Program-made: the position numbers and the translations under genes
In this document: one piece after another, positions 18,963 through 27,822 of the stretch
How positions within the stretch are numbered: position 1 is the stretch's first letter
Layout: the number at the start of each line of letters is the position of its first letter
The notes under the pieces: generated by a model
The model's input: the letters and a program-made list of their open reading frames with translations, nothing else
Databases searched by the model: none
What the model was told of the DNA's origin: nothing
From: Actinomycetes bacterium
Lineage (GTDB): Bacteria; Actinomycetota; Actinomycetes; Streptosporangiales; Streptosporangiaceae
Assembly (NCBI GenBank): GCA_021793235.1
Contig: JAJYTD010000002.1
Span: 124,001-188,000, forward strand
Direction: 5' to 3'
Length of the DNA stretch: 64,000 bases

Positions 18963-21053
18963 TTACCAGCCAGTGGCCGCCTTCAGCCGCTGTTCCAGTA
19001 CCGGTGCGAGGGTGCGCATATAGGTGGTGGTGAAATGACTGCCGTCCCAATAAACGAGAACGTTGCCGATGACCGACGGACACTCCTCACCCCTGCACAC
19101 GTAGTCGGTGAAATCCAAAAACGATACGTTGCCCGGCACTTCCTCCACTGTGCCCAGATTCTCCAGCGGTGAGGCCTCGGCCAGGGAGTCGGATCGGTCG
19201 CCGGTGCACTCATCCGCGGTCTCCGTGGCCACGCATTCCGCGGAGTCGAAGCCCAGCCGAGGGGTGTCCCGAACCGCTATGACGTCGATACCGAGCTCCT
19301 CCAGCTCACGCCACCGTTCGACATAGCCTTCCACCACGACCTCTCCACCGAAGCCCGCGTCGGGGTCGATACTGCTGCTGGTCGCGGTTGTGAACACGGC
19401 ATCGGGAGGCGATTCGGCGAGTTCCGCGAGCACCCCCGCATTCCACTCCGAGCAGGAGGGGTAAGCCTCACCCTTGTATCTCTGCGGAAGGTCGGTGAAC
19501 AGACACGCACCTTTGATGATGTTGATGATGCGCCAGTCGTTGTCCTCGGCGACGCGTTCCAGCGCTGGGAACCAATGGGCCGCGTGGGACCCGCCCACCA
19601 GCGCGATGGTGCGCTCGGGTTCGTCGGATCCGTAGACGCAGGTGAGCACCTCCGATGATCGGGTGCCTTGATTGCAGCCGTCCTCGTAGGTGACGGGAAT
19701 GTCGTCGGCGGCCTCAGACGGAGGCGGGTACACCGGAAGTTCCCGATCGGCCTCGCCCGTCCCACCGTCGGCGAGCGACGCCGCCCCAGGGTAGTTGGCC
19801 GGGTCGGAGACGAACGCCTCGCGCTGCTGCTGCTGCACGGTCAAGTAGACCGACCAGCCTCCGGCCGCGGTGAGCACCGGTAACAGAAAGGCCATCCCCA
19901 GTGCCACGGACCGCAGTCGAGTGGCGCTGGCGCGGGTGAACCGGTCGACACCGTCCTCGGTGAGCCATTTCGTCGCGGCGGCCAGCACCAGCGACAAAGC
20001 CAGGATGTAGCCCCCTCCGAGCAGGCTGGGCACCGTACGTCCAGTGACCGCGAGGTAGCAGATCAGCACTGGCCAGTGCCACAAGTACAGGGCGTAGGAG
20101 ATATCCCCGATGTAGTGCAGCGGCTTCCAGGTGAGCAACCGGTCGGCACCCACGGCGGAACCGGTCGTGCCCGCGATGATGACCGCCACGGCGGAAAGCG
20201 TCGGCCACAGCGCCACATACCCCGGGAACATGGTCGACACCTGGAGCAGCATGCCGCAGGAGACCAGCGCTGCCAGACCGAGCCACCCCAAGGCGATCCG
20301 CACGGGCCGGGGAATCCGCAGATGCTGCGGCAGCAGTGCCACAATCCCACCCAACGCCAGCTCCCACAGCCGGGTCCCGGTGTCGAAGTACGCCCACTGC
20401 TGCTGAGTCGCCGTCGTCACCACCGAGTAGCAGAAGGAGGCCGCGAGCACTGCGGCGAGCGCCCCCGCCACCACTGTGCGAACCCTCCACCGCCGCCGCG
20501 CCGCGATCCAGGCGGCAAAAGCCACCAACAGCACCCACAGCACGTAGAACTGGCCCTGGATGGACAGTGACCAGAAGTGCTGCACTGGGCTCGCCGCGGT
20601 GCTCTGCGCGAGGTAGTCGACGGAGTTGACGGCCAGCCGCCAGTTCCCGTAGTAGAGCGCGGCGGCGGCCACATCACCGATCGTGTCCTTCCAGCGGTCC
20701 TCCGGCAGGAACAGGTAGGTACAGGCGAGCACTCCGCCCAGTACCACGGCCGCCGCGGGGAGGAGGCGCCTGGCCAGTCGGGCCCCGAACGCGGCGGCGT
20801 CCACTCTGCCGCGCCGCTCCGCCATCCGCACCAGCGAACCGGTGATCAGGAAACCTGTGAGCAGCAGGAATACGTCCACGCCGCCGGATACGCGGCCGAA
20901 CCAGATGTGGTAGACGGCCACGAGAAGGATGGCGACGGCCCGCAGTCCTTGGATCTCGGGACGGTACCTGCCCTGCGCGGCGGTTGTGCGGGTACCGGCA
21001 CCCGCAATGGCGCCGGCCGCCGTTGGGGACTCGGTGGACAACGGAGACGGCAC
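18963..21053 (-). CDS. OafA/YrhL-type membrane acyltransferase with C-terminal SGNH domain
   Basis: 696 aa. N-terminal acyltransferase-3 domain (residues about 28-400) of about ten membrane helices, with RPEIQGLRAVAILLVAVYH carrying the conserved Arg and His, and GGVDVFLLLTGFLI. After one more membrane segment there is an extracytoplasmic SGNH-like domain (about 450-696) with block I ALVGGSHAAHW and the C-terminal YWDGSHFTTTYM Asp/His block. Such fusions O-acetylate cell-surface or secreted glycans. Block I reads GGSH rather than the usual GDSH. No other glycan gene adjoins it, so the acceptor is unknown. It faces away from the gene at 21327. Confidence 0.92.
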   Translation of the reverse strand: MPSPLSTESPTAAGAIAGAGTRTTAAQGRYRPEIQGLRAVAILLVAVYHIWFGRVSGGVDVFLLLTGFLITGSLVRMAERRGRVDAAAFGARLARRLLPAAAVVLGGVLACTYLFLPEDRWKDTIGDVAAAALYYGNWRLAVNSVDYLAQSTAASPVQHFWSLSIQGQFYVLWVLLVAFAAWIAARRRWRVRTVVAGALAAVLAASFCYSVVTTATQQQWAYFDTGTRLWELALGGIVALLPQHLRIPRPVRIALGWLGLAALVSCGMLLQVSTMFPGYVALWPTLSAVAVIIAGTTGSAVGADRLLTWKPLHYIGDISYALYLWHWPVLICYLAVTGRTVPSLLGGGYILALSLVLAAATKWLTEDGVDRFTRASATRLRSVALGMAFLLPVLTAAGGWSVYLTVQQQQREAFVSDPANYPGAASLADGGTGEADRELPVYPPPSEAADDIPVTYEDGCNQGTRSSEVLTCVYGSDEPERTIALVGGSHAAHWFPALERVAEDNDWRIINIIKGACLFTDLPQRYKGEAYPSCSEWNAGVLAELAESPPDAVFTTATSSSIDPDAGFGGEVVVEGYVERWRELEELGIDVIAVRDTPRLGFDSAECVATETADECTGDRSDSLAEASPLENLGTVEEVPGNVSFLDFTDYVCRGEECPSVIGNVLVYWDGSHFTTTYMRTLAPVLEQRLKAATGW

Positions 21054-21326
21054 GGGGACGACTACCTCAAGAGCGACGACAGGGTTCCCACTGGTCGGTG
21101 CGGGAGGAACCGCCCGCCGCAGTGGGCGGAGCGCACATGGCTACAGAGATCGGTGCCCGGCGCCGAGCCACTGACGGACCATGTTCTTCCATCGCCGTGG
21201 CGCGTGGGGATACCGCGGTTGAACCAGAAGCCACAAAGGCATGACTCCTGGAGTGTTTTCCGAGGAATTCGGACCTATCCCCCGGGACGGGTTTTGCCGA
21301 CCTCCTGGCTGGCTACTGTCACAGTC

Positions 21327-22508
21327 GTGGACTTCCGACGTGGTCACGATCCCGACCTGGCACGCTTGTCCGGCTCTGTACACCGCAGGCTGGCGGAGTT
21401 GGACCGACTCCGGGAGGTGCTGGCCGAACGGCGGGGATACCGGTTCGGTACCCTCGCAGAAGACGCCCAGCGGGCCGTCTTCCGGCGACACGTCAACGAA
21501 TTACGGGCATTGGCCGGGCAGAGCCAGGCCACCGCGAAGCGACAGGAAGCAGAGGTCGAAGCGCTCGTCGCCATGGCGGCCGAATACCGGTCGGGGCAGC
21601 CGATCACGGCGGAGTACCTCGGCGAGCTGGCCCGGCGCCTCCCGGATTTCGACCCGCCCATGGCCCTACCCGACGATATGGCGGGGGTTCTCGCCGCCGC
21701 GGCCGTGGAGGCGCATCCCGTTGTCCGCGCCGCTCACCTACTGCTCACCTGCGCGGACGCACTGCACCGGGCCGGTGCCCCTACTGCCGGCCCGCCTCCG
21801 TTCCTGCGCCCACTGCCTTGGGCCCTCGCGTCACTCTCGCTGATGCGTTCCTGCTATCCGCCGCCGGCCCTGGACCGGCGGCTGGACGTGTCGGCCCATG
21901 CCACGGCGCTGGGGGAGCCAAAGGACCGCCTGACCGCTTCCGTGCTGCTTCTCGCTGACCTGGTGACCGTCTCGCTACGCGCGGACCTGAGCCGCCCCGC
22001 CCACGGAAGCGGAGCGCCTCCGCCCCGCTCCGCTCCCTTGGCGGCCTCACTGCACCGGCGGATCCTGGGATACCTTCGCGAACGGCGTGGACCGCTCAGT
22101 CTGGTCCTGCGCGAACTGGACCCGGACGCCCGGGCGGAGGTCGGCACGGGAAGCTCCGACGACAGCCCTTCACGCGATCGGTGCGAGACCGCGGCCGCCC
22201 GCGCCCTGTTCACCGCCGGCCCCGGGTGCTGGTGGTCCTCCGTCGATCTCGACTTCAGCGGAGGGGCGCTGCGGCTGCTCATCCTCGTGCAGGACGTGGG
22301 CTCACCGCCCACCGGCGTGCTCGCCGTGACCGCTGACGCGTGGCTGACGACCGCGGAAGGCGCCGCGGACGTCCTCGACCTCGCCTGCACCGACTCGGTG
22401 ACCCTGGCCCCCACAGATTCCGTGGGAGAGCGCTGGCCCCGAGTGGAGACGTTCGTGGACGACATCGTGGCCCGCGCCGTCGGCCACCTGACCCGGGCAC
22501 TGCACTAG
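21327..22508 (+). CDS. Unrecognised cytoplasmic protein
   Basis: 393 aa from GTG 21327; the frame is open much further upstream (to 20577) but that part lies antisense to the acyltransferase. I do not recognise the family. Residues about 10-95 are strongly helical and charged (LAELDRLREVLAERRGYRFG), possibly coiled coil. Residues about 110-230 are helical and Ala/Leu/Pro-rich, with no convincing membrane helix. The last about 130 residues look alpha/beta (DLDFSGGALRLLILVQDVG), containing VLDLACTDSVTLAP. No signal peptide and no Cys cluster. It is convergent with the kinase gene. The coding call rests on long uninterrupted frame and third-position GC bias. Confidence 0.7.
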   Translation: MDFRRGHDPDLARLSGSVHRRLAELDRLREVLAERRGYRFGTLAEDAQRAVFRRHVNELRALAGQSQATAKRQEAEVEALVAMAAEYRSGQPITAEYLGELARRLPDFDPPMALPDDMAGVLAAAAVEAHPVVRAAHLLLTCADALHRAGAPTAGPPPFLRPLPWALASLSLMRSCYPPPALDRRLDVSAHATALGEPKDRLTASVLLLADLVTVSLRADLSRPAHGSGAPPPRSAPLAASLHRRILGYLRERRGPLSLVLRELDPDARAEVGTGSSDDSPSRDRCETAAARALFTAGPGCWWSSVDLDFSGGALRLLILVQDVGSPPTGVLAVTADAWLTTAEGAADVLDLACTDSVTLAPTDSVGERWPRVETFVDDIVARAVGHLTRALH

Positions 22509-22586
22509 CAACCACTTGAGCCTGGCCATGGCGCCGACCGGGGCCGCGGAGTGCGGGGACCTCGGTCGTCAAGACCACCGCGGCCG

Positions 22587-23849
22587 TCAACCGCCCAGGG
22601 AGACCAGGACCAGCAGCAGGACCAGGATGATGATGGCGATGAGCACCGCGGGAATGACCCAGCCCTGGGAAAGGAGCGGGTCCTCCTGATGGGGCACCTG
22701 CTGGGGCGGCATCGACGGCTGGTGCGGGGCTGGCATCCCCCCGTACATGGTATTGGGCCCGCTCGTTGGCAGTCCGGCCATGCCGGGACGCCCGCCGACG
22801 GGGTTCGGCCCGGGCATCTGCGGACTCACCGGCGCAGGCCGCGGCGGGAATCCCCCCTGTTGCGGGCCGGTCATGGGATGGCCGCCACCCTGCTGGTACG
22901 GCGGGAACGGCGTCTGCGGGCCGCTCGGCGTCATCGGACCGGGCACTACCGGAGGCGGTGTCTGCGGACCGCTGGGCGCTCCCGCCTCAGCGATCCGCTC
23001 GCCCTCCCGGACGACATCGTCGGTCGAGGCGGAGTCGGCGGTGTCATGACCGAGCAGGCGCATCAGCAGGGCCTGGGCCGTGGGCCGCTTGGCGGGATCC
23101 TTGTCCAGGCAGGACTGGACGATGGGAAGCAGCGAGGGGGGCACCCCATCGAGATTCGGCGGCGCGCTCACCACACGGTGCACGACCGCCGGAACACTGT
23201 CGGTGCCGAAGGGAGCGTTGCCGGTGGAGGCGAACGCGATCACACAGCCCCAGGCGAAGATGTCGACCTTGTCGGTGATCCCCTGGCCCTCGATCTGCTC
23301 CGGTGCCATGTAGGACGGCGTACCGACGATCGAGTTGGTCATGGTGGCGGTGCCGTCGGCCACACGGGCGATGCCGAAGTCGATCACGCGCGGCCCGTCC
23401 GGGCCGAGGAGGACGTTACCGGGCTTGAAATCCCGGTGCACGATGCCCGCCTGGTGGATCGCGACGAGAGCGGTCGCGGTCGACACGGCGAGACGCTGCA
23501 GGGACGCGCCTTTGTGCGGCCCTTTCTCGACGACGGACTCCTGCAGCGACGGCCCCGGCACGTACTCGCTGACGACGTAGGGGGGATCCTGGTCGAGGTT
23601 GGCCTCGTGAATGGCCGAAGTGCAGAAGGAGGCGACCTTCTGCGCGGCCCGGACCTCTTTCTCGAAGCGTTTGCGGAGATCGTCGTCCTGCGACCACTGA
23701 TCGTTGAGGACTTTGATCGCGTACTCTTCGCCTTCACCATCGCGGCCGAGATAGACCACACCCTGGCCGCCCTTTCCCAGGCGTCCGACCACGCTGTAGT
23801 CGCCGAATGCGGTGGGATCGCTCGGCGACAGCGACTCGGGACCGGGCAT
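22587..23849 (-). CDS. Hanks-type Ser/Thr protein kinase with C-terminal membrane tail
   Basis: 420 aa. The kinase domain occupies residues about 17-275: Gly loop GRLGKGGQGVVYLG, catalytic Lys in YAIKVL, alphaC Glu in FEKEVRAAQ, catalytic loop VHRDFKPGNVLL, metal-binding DFGIAR and P+1 region GTPSYMAPEQ. All catalytic residues are present, so it should be active. A Pro/Gly/Gln-rich segment of about 120 residues leads to a single membrane helix at the extreme C-terminus (VIPAVLIAIIILVLLLVLVS), leaving almost nothing outside the cell. So it has no PASTA or other extracellular sensor. It is 29 nt from the downstream SIS gene's end and could be near the end of its own unit. Confidence 0.95.
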   Translation of the reverse strand: MPGPESLSPSDPTAFGDYSVVGRLGKGGQGVVYLGRDGEGEEYAIKVLNDQWSQDDDLRKRFEKEVRAAQKVASFCTSAIHEANLDQDPPYVVSEYVPGPSLQESVVEKGPHKGASLQRLAVSTATALVAIHQAGIVHRDFKPGNVLLGPDGPRVIDFGIARVADGTATMTNSIVGTPSYMAPEQIEGQGITDKVDIFAWGCVIAFASTGNAPFGTDSVPAVVHRVVSAPPNLDGVPPSLLPIVQSCLDKDPAKRPTAQALLMRLLGHDTADSASTDDVVREGERIAEAGAPSGPQTPPPVVPGPMTPSGPQTPFPPYQQGGGHPMTGPQQGGFPPRPAPVSPQMPGPNPVGGRPGMAGLPTSGPNTMYGGMPAPHQPSMPPQQVPHQEDPLLSQGWVIPAVLIAIIILVLLLVLVSLGG

Positions 23850-23878
23850 CGATCTCCTCCAGAGTGGTCGTATTCGCG

Positions 23879-24979
23879 CTAGCGCACGACCAGGTTATGA
23901 GTTAGCGGATCCAAGCCGTACGCAACGGCTAGATATACAGTGACGTAATCGGTTAGAGCGATCAAACCGGCCAAACGTTCCATCGAGTGTCCCGGATCCG
24001 CAACGATCTCGTTCACCGCCACACCGCGGGTACGGGCGGCCTCTGCGACCGCCTCCACATCGCGTGCCGTCTCCGGAGGCTCCTCCGCATCGCGCAGTAG
24101 AACCAGCCGGATCCGGGTATCCCCGTCCTCGACGGGGTCGTCGAAGATGGAGCGTTGACCGGCTCCGCCGAACGGCCCACCGGCGGTGGCGGCCTGGTCG
24201 TACAGAACATCGGGGAGTCGACCGCAAAGAGCAGGGTAACCGGCGACCGCCGCCATTCGGGAGACCCAGTACTCCGCCGCGGTACCCGACACCGGTGTCG
24301 TGCCCCATACCGCGGGCAGTGCTCCCGCGAGGTCCAGCACCATCGACTTGGCGGGATTATCCCATGTCTCGGCGGCCGGCCGACAGCGCTGCGCCATCGA
24401 TTCCAGCCGGGTCGCGGCGGCCTCGTACACCTCATCGGACAGTGGCCGCAGCCCCGCCTTCTCCACGGCAGTAAGCAGTGCAACGGTCGGGCCCCATGGG
24501 GAGCCCAGCGGATCGGTGGATGCCGGCAGCGTGATGTACGGCGCGCGGGCCTGCTCGGCGAGTGGCGTGATCTCGCTGCCGGAGGGACCGATCGCCAGGA
24601 AGCGGCAGCCCCGGCGCACCGCTTCGGCCGCGACTCGTGTCCGTCCGTCTTCGTCGTGACCGGATGTGGACGCGATTGCGACGACGAGGTCATGGCCCGC
24701 CACCCATCCGGGAAGCCGATAGCCGCGCACGGTGACGACCGGGATGGGGCACCCGACGCCGAGGACCGCGTTCAGCAGGTCGCCGGCGAAGGCACCGGTT
24801 CCGGAACCCACGACCACGATGAAACGCGGCCGCCCCTCCTCGCCCAGACGGTCCAGTTCCGCCTCCAGCGCGGCCCAGCGCGCTGACCGGACCTGGGCCG
24901 CCGCCGAAGCGACCCCGCGGAGCGGGTCGACGCCCGCAGCAGGGTCGTCGATCCGGGTCTCATCGAACACCAGCGGCAT
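23879..24979 (-). CDS. SIS-domain protein (TobH/Rv3256c-like)
   Basis: 366 aa from ATG 24979, which has AAGGGGG at good spacing; an in-frame ATG at 24994 has no such site. A sugar-isomerase (SIS) fold is indicated by VVVGSGTGAFAGDLLNAVLG and VVTVRGYRLPGW near residues 60-105, and a second alpha/beta half with EYWVSRMAAVAGYPALCGR. Orthologues lie immediately downstream of manB in mycobacteria and streptomycetes, here separated only by the Trm112 gene. The family resembles phosphoglucose/phosphomannose isomerase C-terminal regions, but no enzyme activity is established. A role in GDP-mannose supply is inferred from context. Confidence 0.87.
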   Translation of the reverse strand: MPLVFDETRIDDPAAGVDPLRGVASAAAQVRSARWAALEAELDRLGEEGRPRFIVVVGSGTGAFAGDLLNAVLGVGCPIPVVTVRGYRLPGWVAGHDLVVAIASTSGHDEDGRTRVAAEAVRRGCRFLAIGPSGSEITPLAEQARAPYITLPASTDPLGSPWGPTVALLTAVEKAGLRPLSDEVYEAAATRLESMAQRCRPAAETWDNPAKSMVLDLAGALPAVWGTTPVSGTAAEYWVSRMAAVAGYPALCGRLPDVLYDQAATAGGPFGGAGQRSIFDDPVEDGDTRIRLVLLRDAEEPPETARDVEAVAEAARTRGVAVNEIVADPGHSMERLAGLIALTDYVTVYLAVAYGLDPLTHNLVVR

Positions 24980-25018
24980 GGACGCCCCCTTCATTCGCGG
25001 CCGGTACCGACCGTGCGA

Positions 25019-25195
25019 TCAGCCGATCCTGCGCGCCTCGTCGACGAGGAGCACCGGAATACCGTCGCGGATCGGGTAGGCCAGCCCGCTCTCGTCGCAG
25101 ACCAGCTCATCGTTTTCCGCGTCGAATCGCAATGGGGCCTTACTCTTCGGGCAGGCCAGGATCTCCAGCAGCCAGTCGTCGATCTTCGCGCTCAT
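25019..25195 (-). CDS. Trm112 family protein (58 aa)
   Basis: Short gene between manB and the SIS gene: ATG at 25195, TGA at 25019-25021. The product begins MSAKIDDWLLEILACPKSKA and ends GLAYPIRDGIPVLLVDEAR, the Trm112/YcaR pattern of a small zinc-ribbon-like fold. Only one Cys of each usual CxxC pair is left (CPKS and CDES), so zinc binding is likely weakened or lost, as in other actinobacterial members. Trm112 proteins serve as activators of methyltransferases in eukaryotes and are unassigned in bacteria. Its conserved position in the mannose operon supports it as real. Confidence 0.88.
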   Translation of the reverse strand: MSAKIDDWLLEILACPKSKAPLRFDAENDELVCDESGLAYPIRDGIPVLLVDEARRIG

Positions 25196-25243
25196 TACCG
25201 TCTCTTCGTGTCTCGAATGGGTGCAGGGGCCTCGGCCGTCGGC

Positions 25244-26608
25244 TCAGGCGCGGACGATGCCGAGTACGTCGTCGCGCAGTTTCGCCATGGTCGCGGTGTC
25301 CGGCGCCTCCACATTGAGCCGGAGCAGCGGCTCGGTGTTGGAAGCCCTCAGGTTGAACCAACTGCCGTCCGCGAAGGACACGGTCAACCCGTCGAGATGG
25401 TCGGTCCGGGCGTCCTCGCGGCCGGAGTAGGCGGCCGCCACCGCCGCCATGCGCTCCTCTTGGCTCCGGACCTCGGAATTGATCTCGCCTGAGGCAGCGT
25501 AGCGCGAGTACTCCGCGGTGATCTCGGACAACGGACGGGAGTCGGCGCCGAGCACCGCCAGCACGTGCATCGCCGCGAGCATACCGGTGTCGGCGCGCCA
25601 GAAGTCGCGGAAGTAGTAGTGCGCCGAGTGCTCACCGCCGAAGATCGCCTCGGTCTCGGCCATGGTGGCCTTGATGAAGGAGTGGCCGACACGGGTCCGC
25701 ACGGGGACGCCGCCGTGCTCGCGCACGATCTCTGGGACAGCGGCCGAGGCGATCAGGTTGTGAATGATCGTCGCGCCCGGTTCCTTGGCCAGTTCCTGGA
25801 CCGCGACCAGCGCGGTGATGGCCGACGGCGGAACAGGCTCGCCGCGCTCGTCGACCACGAAGCAGCGGTCGGCGTCGCCATCGAAGGCCAGACCGATGTC
25901 GGCGCCGACCTCGCGCACTTTGGCCTGTAGGTCCACCAGGTTCGCCGGATCGAGCGGGTTGGCGGGGTGGTTGGGGAAGGTTCCGTCGAGTTCGAAATAG
26001 AGCGGTTCGATCCGCAGCGGGAGGGCGTCCAGCAACCGGTCGCCGAGCACGGCCGGAACCGTGTAGCCGCCCATGCCGTTGCCCGCGTCGACGACGACCG
26101 TCAGCGGCCGGGATCCCGAAAGGTCCACCAAGGAGCGCAGATAGGCCGCGTAGTCGGCGAGCAGATCACGTTCGGTCACGCTTCCGCGGGGGCCCTCGTG
26201 CTCGCTCACCCCTTGCTCGGCAAGCCTTCGGACTTCCCGCAGCCCGGTGTCGGAGCTCATGGGTGCGGCGCCGCTACGGCACAGCTTGATGCCGTTGTAC
26301 TGGGCCGGGTTGTGGCTCGCGGTGAACATCGCCCCGGGCATGCCGAGGTATCCGGAGGCGAAATAGAGGAGGTCGGTAGAGCCCAGCCCCGCGGAGATCA
26401 CGTCAACGCCCTGGCCGGTGACCCCTTCCGAGAAGGCCGCGGCGAGCTCCGGCGAAGAGGGGCGCATGTCGTGGGCCACCACGACGGCTGGTTCTCCCGC
26501 CACACGCGCGAAGCCGGCGCCGACCGCACGTGCGACATCGGCGTCGAATGTCTTGGGGACAACGCCCCGGATGTCGTAGGCCTTGAAGATCTGGCCGAGG
26601 TCACCCAT
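25244..26608 (-). CDS. manB: Phosphomannomutase/phosphoglucomutase ManB
   Basis: 454 aa from ATG 26608 (the upstream open frame to 26815 is not conserved-looking). Interconverts mannose-6-phosphate and mannose-1-phosphate for GDP-mannose, feeding glycolipid and protein mannosylation. The four alpha-D-phosphohexomutase motifs are intact: phosphoserine loop TASHNPAQYNG, Mg loop DGDADRCF, sugar loop GGEHSAHYY and phosphate site RASNTEPLLRLN. Length matches the family. It stands upstream of the Trm112 and SIS genes (49- and 40-nt gaps), so an operon is likely. Confidence 0.95.
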   Translation of the reverse strand: MGDLGQIFKAYDIRGVVPKTFDADVARAVGAGFARVAGEPAVVVAHDMRPSSPELAAAFSEGVTGQGVDVISAGLGSTDLLYFASGYLGMPGAMFTASHNPAQYNGIKLCRSGAAPMSSDTGLREVRRLAEQGVSEHEGPRGSVTERDLLADYAAYLRSLVDLSGSRPLTVVVDAGNGMGGYTVPAVLGDRLLDALPLRIEPLYFELDGTFPNHPANPLDPANLVDLQAKVREVGADIGLAFDGDADRCFVVDERGEPVPPSAITALVAVQELAKEPGATIIHNLIASAAVPEIVREHGGVPVRTRVGHSFIKATMAETEAIFGGEHSAHYYFRDFWRADTGMLAAMHVLAVLGADSRPLSEITAEYSRYAASGEINSEVRSQEERMAAVAAAYSGREDARTDHLDGLTVSFADGSWFNLRASNTEPLLRLNVEAPDTATMAKLRDDVLGIVRA

Positions 26609-26811
26609 TGTCTGCTCCGAGCGGGTCGAGGTGAAATCTGCGGAGGCTGCGACGAACCCGCGTTGCACGGCTCGCGTCCTATCAACGTACAAGACCTCGC
26701 TGTGCCCCTGAGGACCGGCCGCTTCGCCGACGCGGCGGCCAAGACGGACAGGAGGAAGCGGACACCGGGCAGCGTGCCCGAAACCCTGCCTATACGCCTC
26801 CGGGTACGCCC

Positions 26812-27213
26812 TCAAGCGTCACGCGGAGGACGGTGGACCGGAGGCGATGCGGGGTCACGGCGCTGCGGTTCGGATTTGACCACACGCAGATGGCCGCGCC
26901 GGTGGGTCTCCACGCCCTGCCCGACAGGGTTGTTCGCGGCCGGGGGCCGAGCCGCCTCGCGGACGGCGTTGGCCAGCGCCTCCAGGTCGTCACTGCCCGG
27001 GCCGCCGGTGTTGTCGGCCGGCAACCGGACGACCTCCCAGCCACGGGGAGCGGTGAGGCGCTCGGCGTGCATGGCACACAGGTCGTAGCAGTGCGGTTCG
27101 ACGTAGGCCGCCAGCGGCCCCAGCACGGCCGTGGAGTCAGCGTAGACATAGGTGAGCGTAAAGACTGCTGGCTGCCTGCACGCGGTACGCGAGCAGCGTC
27201 GGACAACGCTCAC
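26812..27213 (-). CDS. DUF3499 family protein
   Basis: 133 aa from GTG 27213, with AAGG about 9 nt upstream; another GTG lies at 27219. The conserved region is at the N-terminus: RRCSRTACRQPAVFTLTYVY, then YVEPHCYDLCAMHAERLTAP. The Cys residues and the following His suggest a small metal-binding fold. The C-terminal third is Arg/Pro-rich and poorly conserved in style. It matches Rv3258c in position, between manB and a divergent zincin-like gene. Function is unknown. Confidence 0.85.
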   Translation of the reverse strand: MSVVRRCSRTACRQPAVFTLTYVYADSTAVLGPLAAYVEPHCYDLCAMHAERLTAPRGWEVVRLPADNTGGPGSDDLEALANAVREAARPPAANNPVGQGVETHRRGHLRVVKSEPQRRDPASPPVHRPPRDA

Positions 27214-27376
27214 GAGCACAGACCTTATGCCCTTCCTCGGCGCGGCGCCAGCATCGCCCCGCTGTATCCGCGCTGTATCCGCATCGCCGCCCCGGATTCC
27301 ACTCCCCACGCCCGGCAACGCCGACAAGTGGCCGCGCCGGGCTGCATGAAACCGGCGGATGGCATAGTCTCGAATC

Positions 27377-27811
27377 GTGCGACGAGTGCACCATTCTAGG
27401 GCGCAAGCCGACCGAGTACGGCGCCGAGACCGCCGCGGACGTGGGATCCGCGGCCCCCTGGCGCCGCCACAGCTCCCCATTGCCCGCAGCCGGGCACAGA
27501 TCTTCGACGATCTCGTTCTCGACGCCGTCGAGCGCCTGGAGCGGGTCTGGGCCCGCGAACTCGCCAACGTGGAGTTCCTGGTCGAAGATGTCCCCCACGT
27601 CCCGAAAGGCGTGACAGCAGACGACGGTATCCCGTTCTCCCGCCTGGAGTCCGCCGGAGCCGGACAGGCGCGGATCATCGTCTACCGCAGGCCGGTGGAG
27701 ATCCGCACCAAGGAACCGGAGGAGATGGCGTTCCTGGTCTATGACACCGTCGTCGAAGAGGTGGCCAACCTCCTCGGCCTGGAACCGGAGACCATCGACC
27801 CCGAGACCTGA
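27377..27811 (+). CDS. Zincin-like metallopeptidase family protein with lost active site
   Basis: 144 aa from GTG 27377. It matches the small metallopeptidase family (Zincin_1) found beside DUF3499 in actinobacteria. The Arg-rich first about 35 residues precede the fold (IFDDLVLDAVERLERVW). The active-site helix, which in catalytic members reads HExxHxxG, here reads E127-E-V-A-N-L-L-G134. The two His ligands are replaced by Glu127 and Asn131, so peptidase activity is very unlikely. IVYRRPVEIR is the conserved strand before it. It is divergent from DUF3499 across 163 nt and convergent with the DUF5719 gene (11 nt). Confidence 0.88.
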   Translation: MRRVHHSRAQADRVRRRDRRGRGIRGPLAPPQLPIARSRAQIFDDLVLDAVERLERVWARELANVEFLVEDVPHVPKGVTADDGIPFSRLESAGAGQARIIVYRRPVEIRTKEPEEMAFLVYDTVVEEVANLLGLEPETIDPET

Positions 27812-27822
27812 GACCGGCGTTT

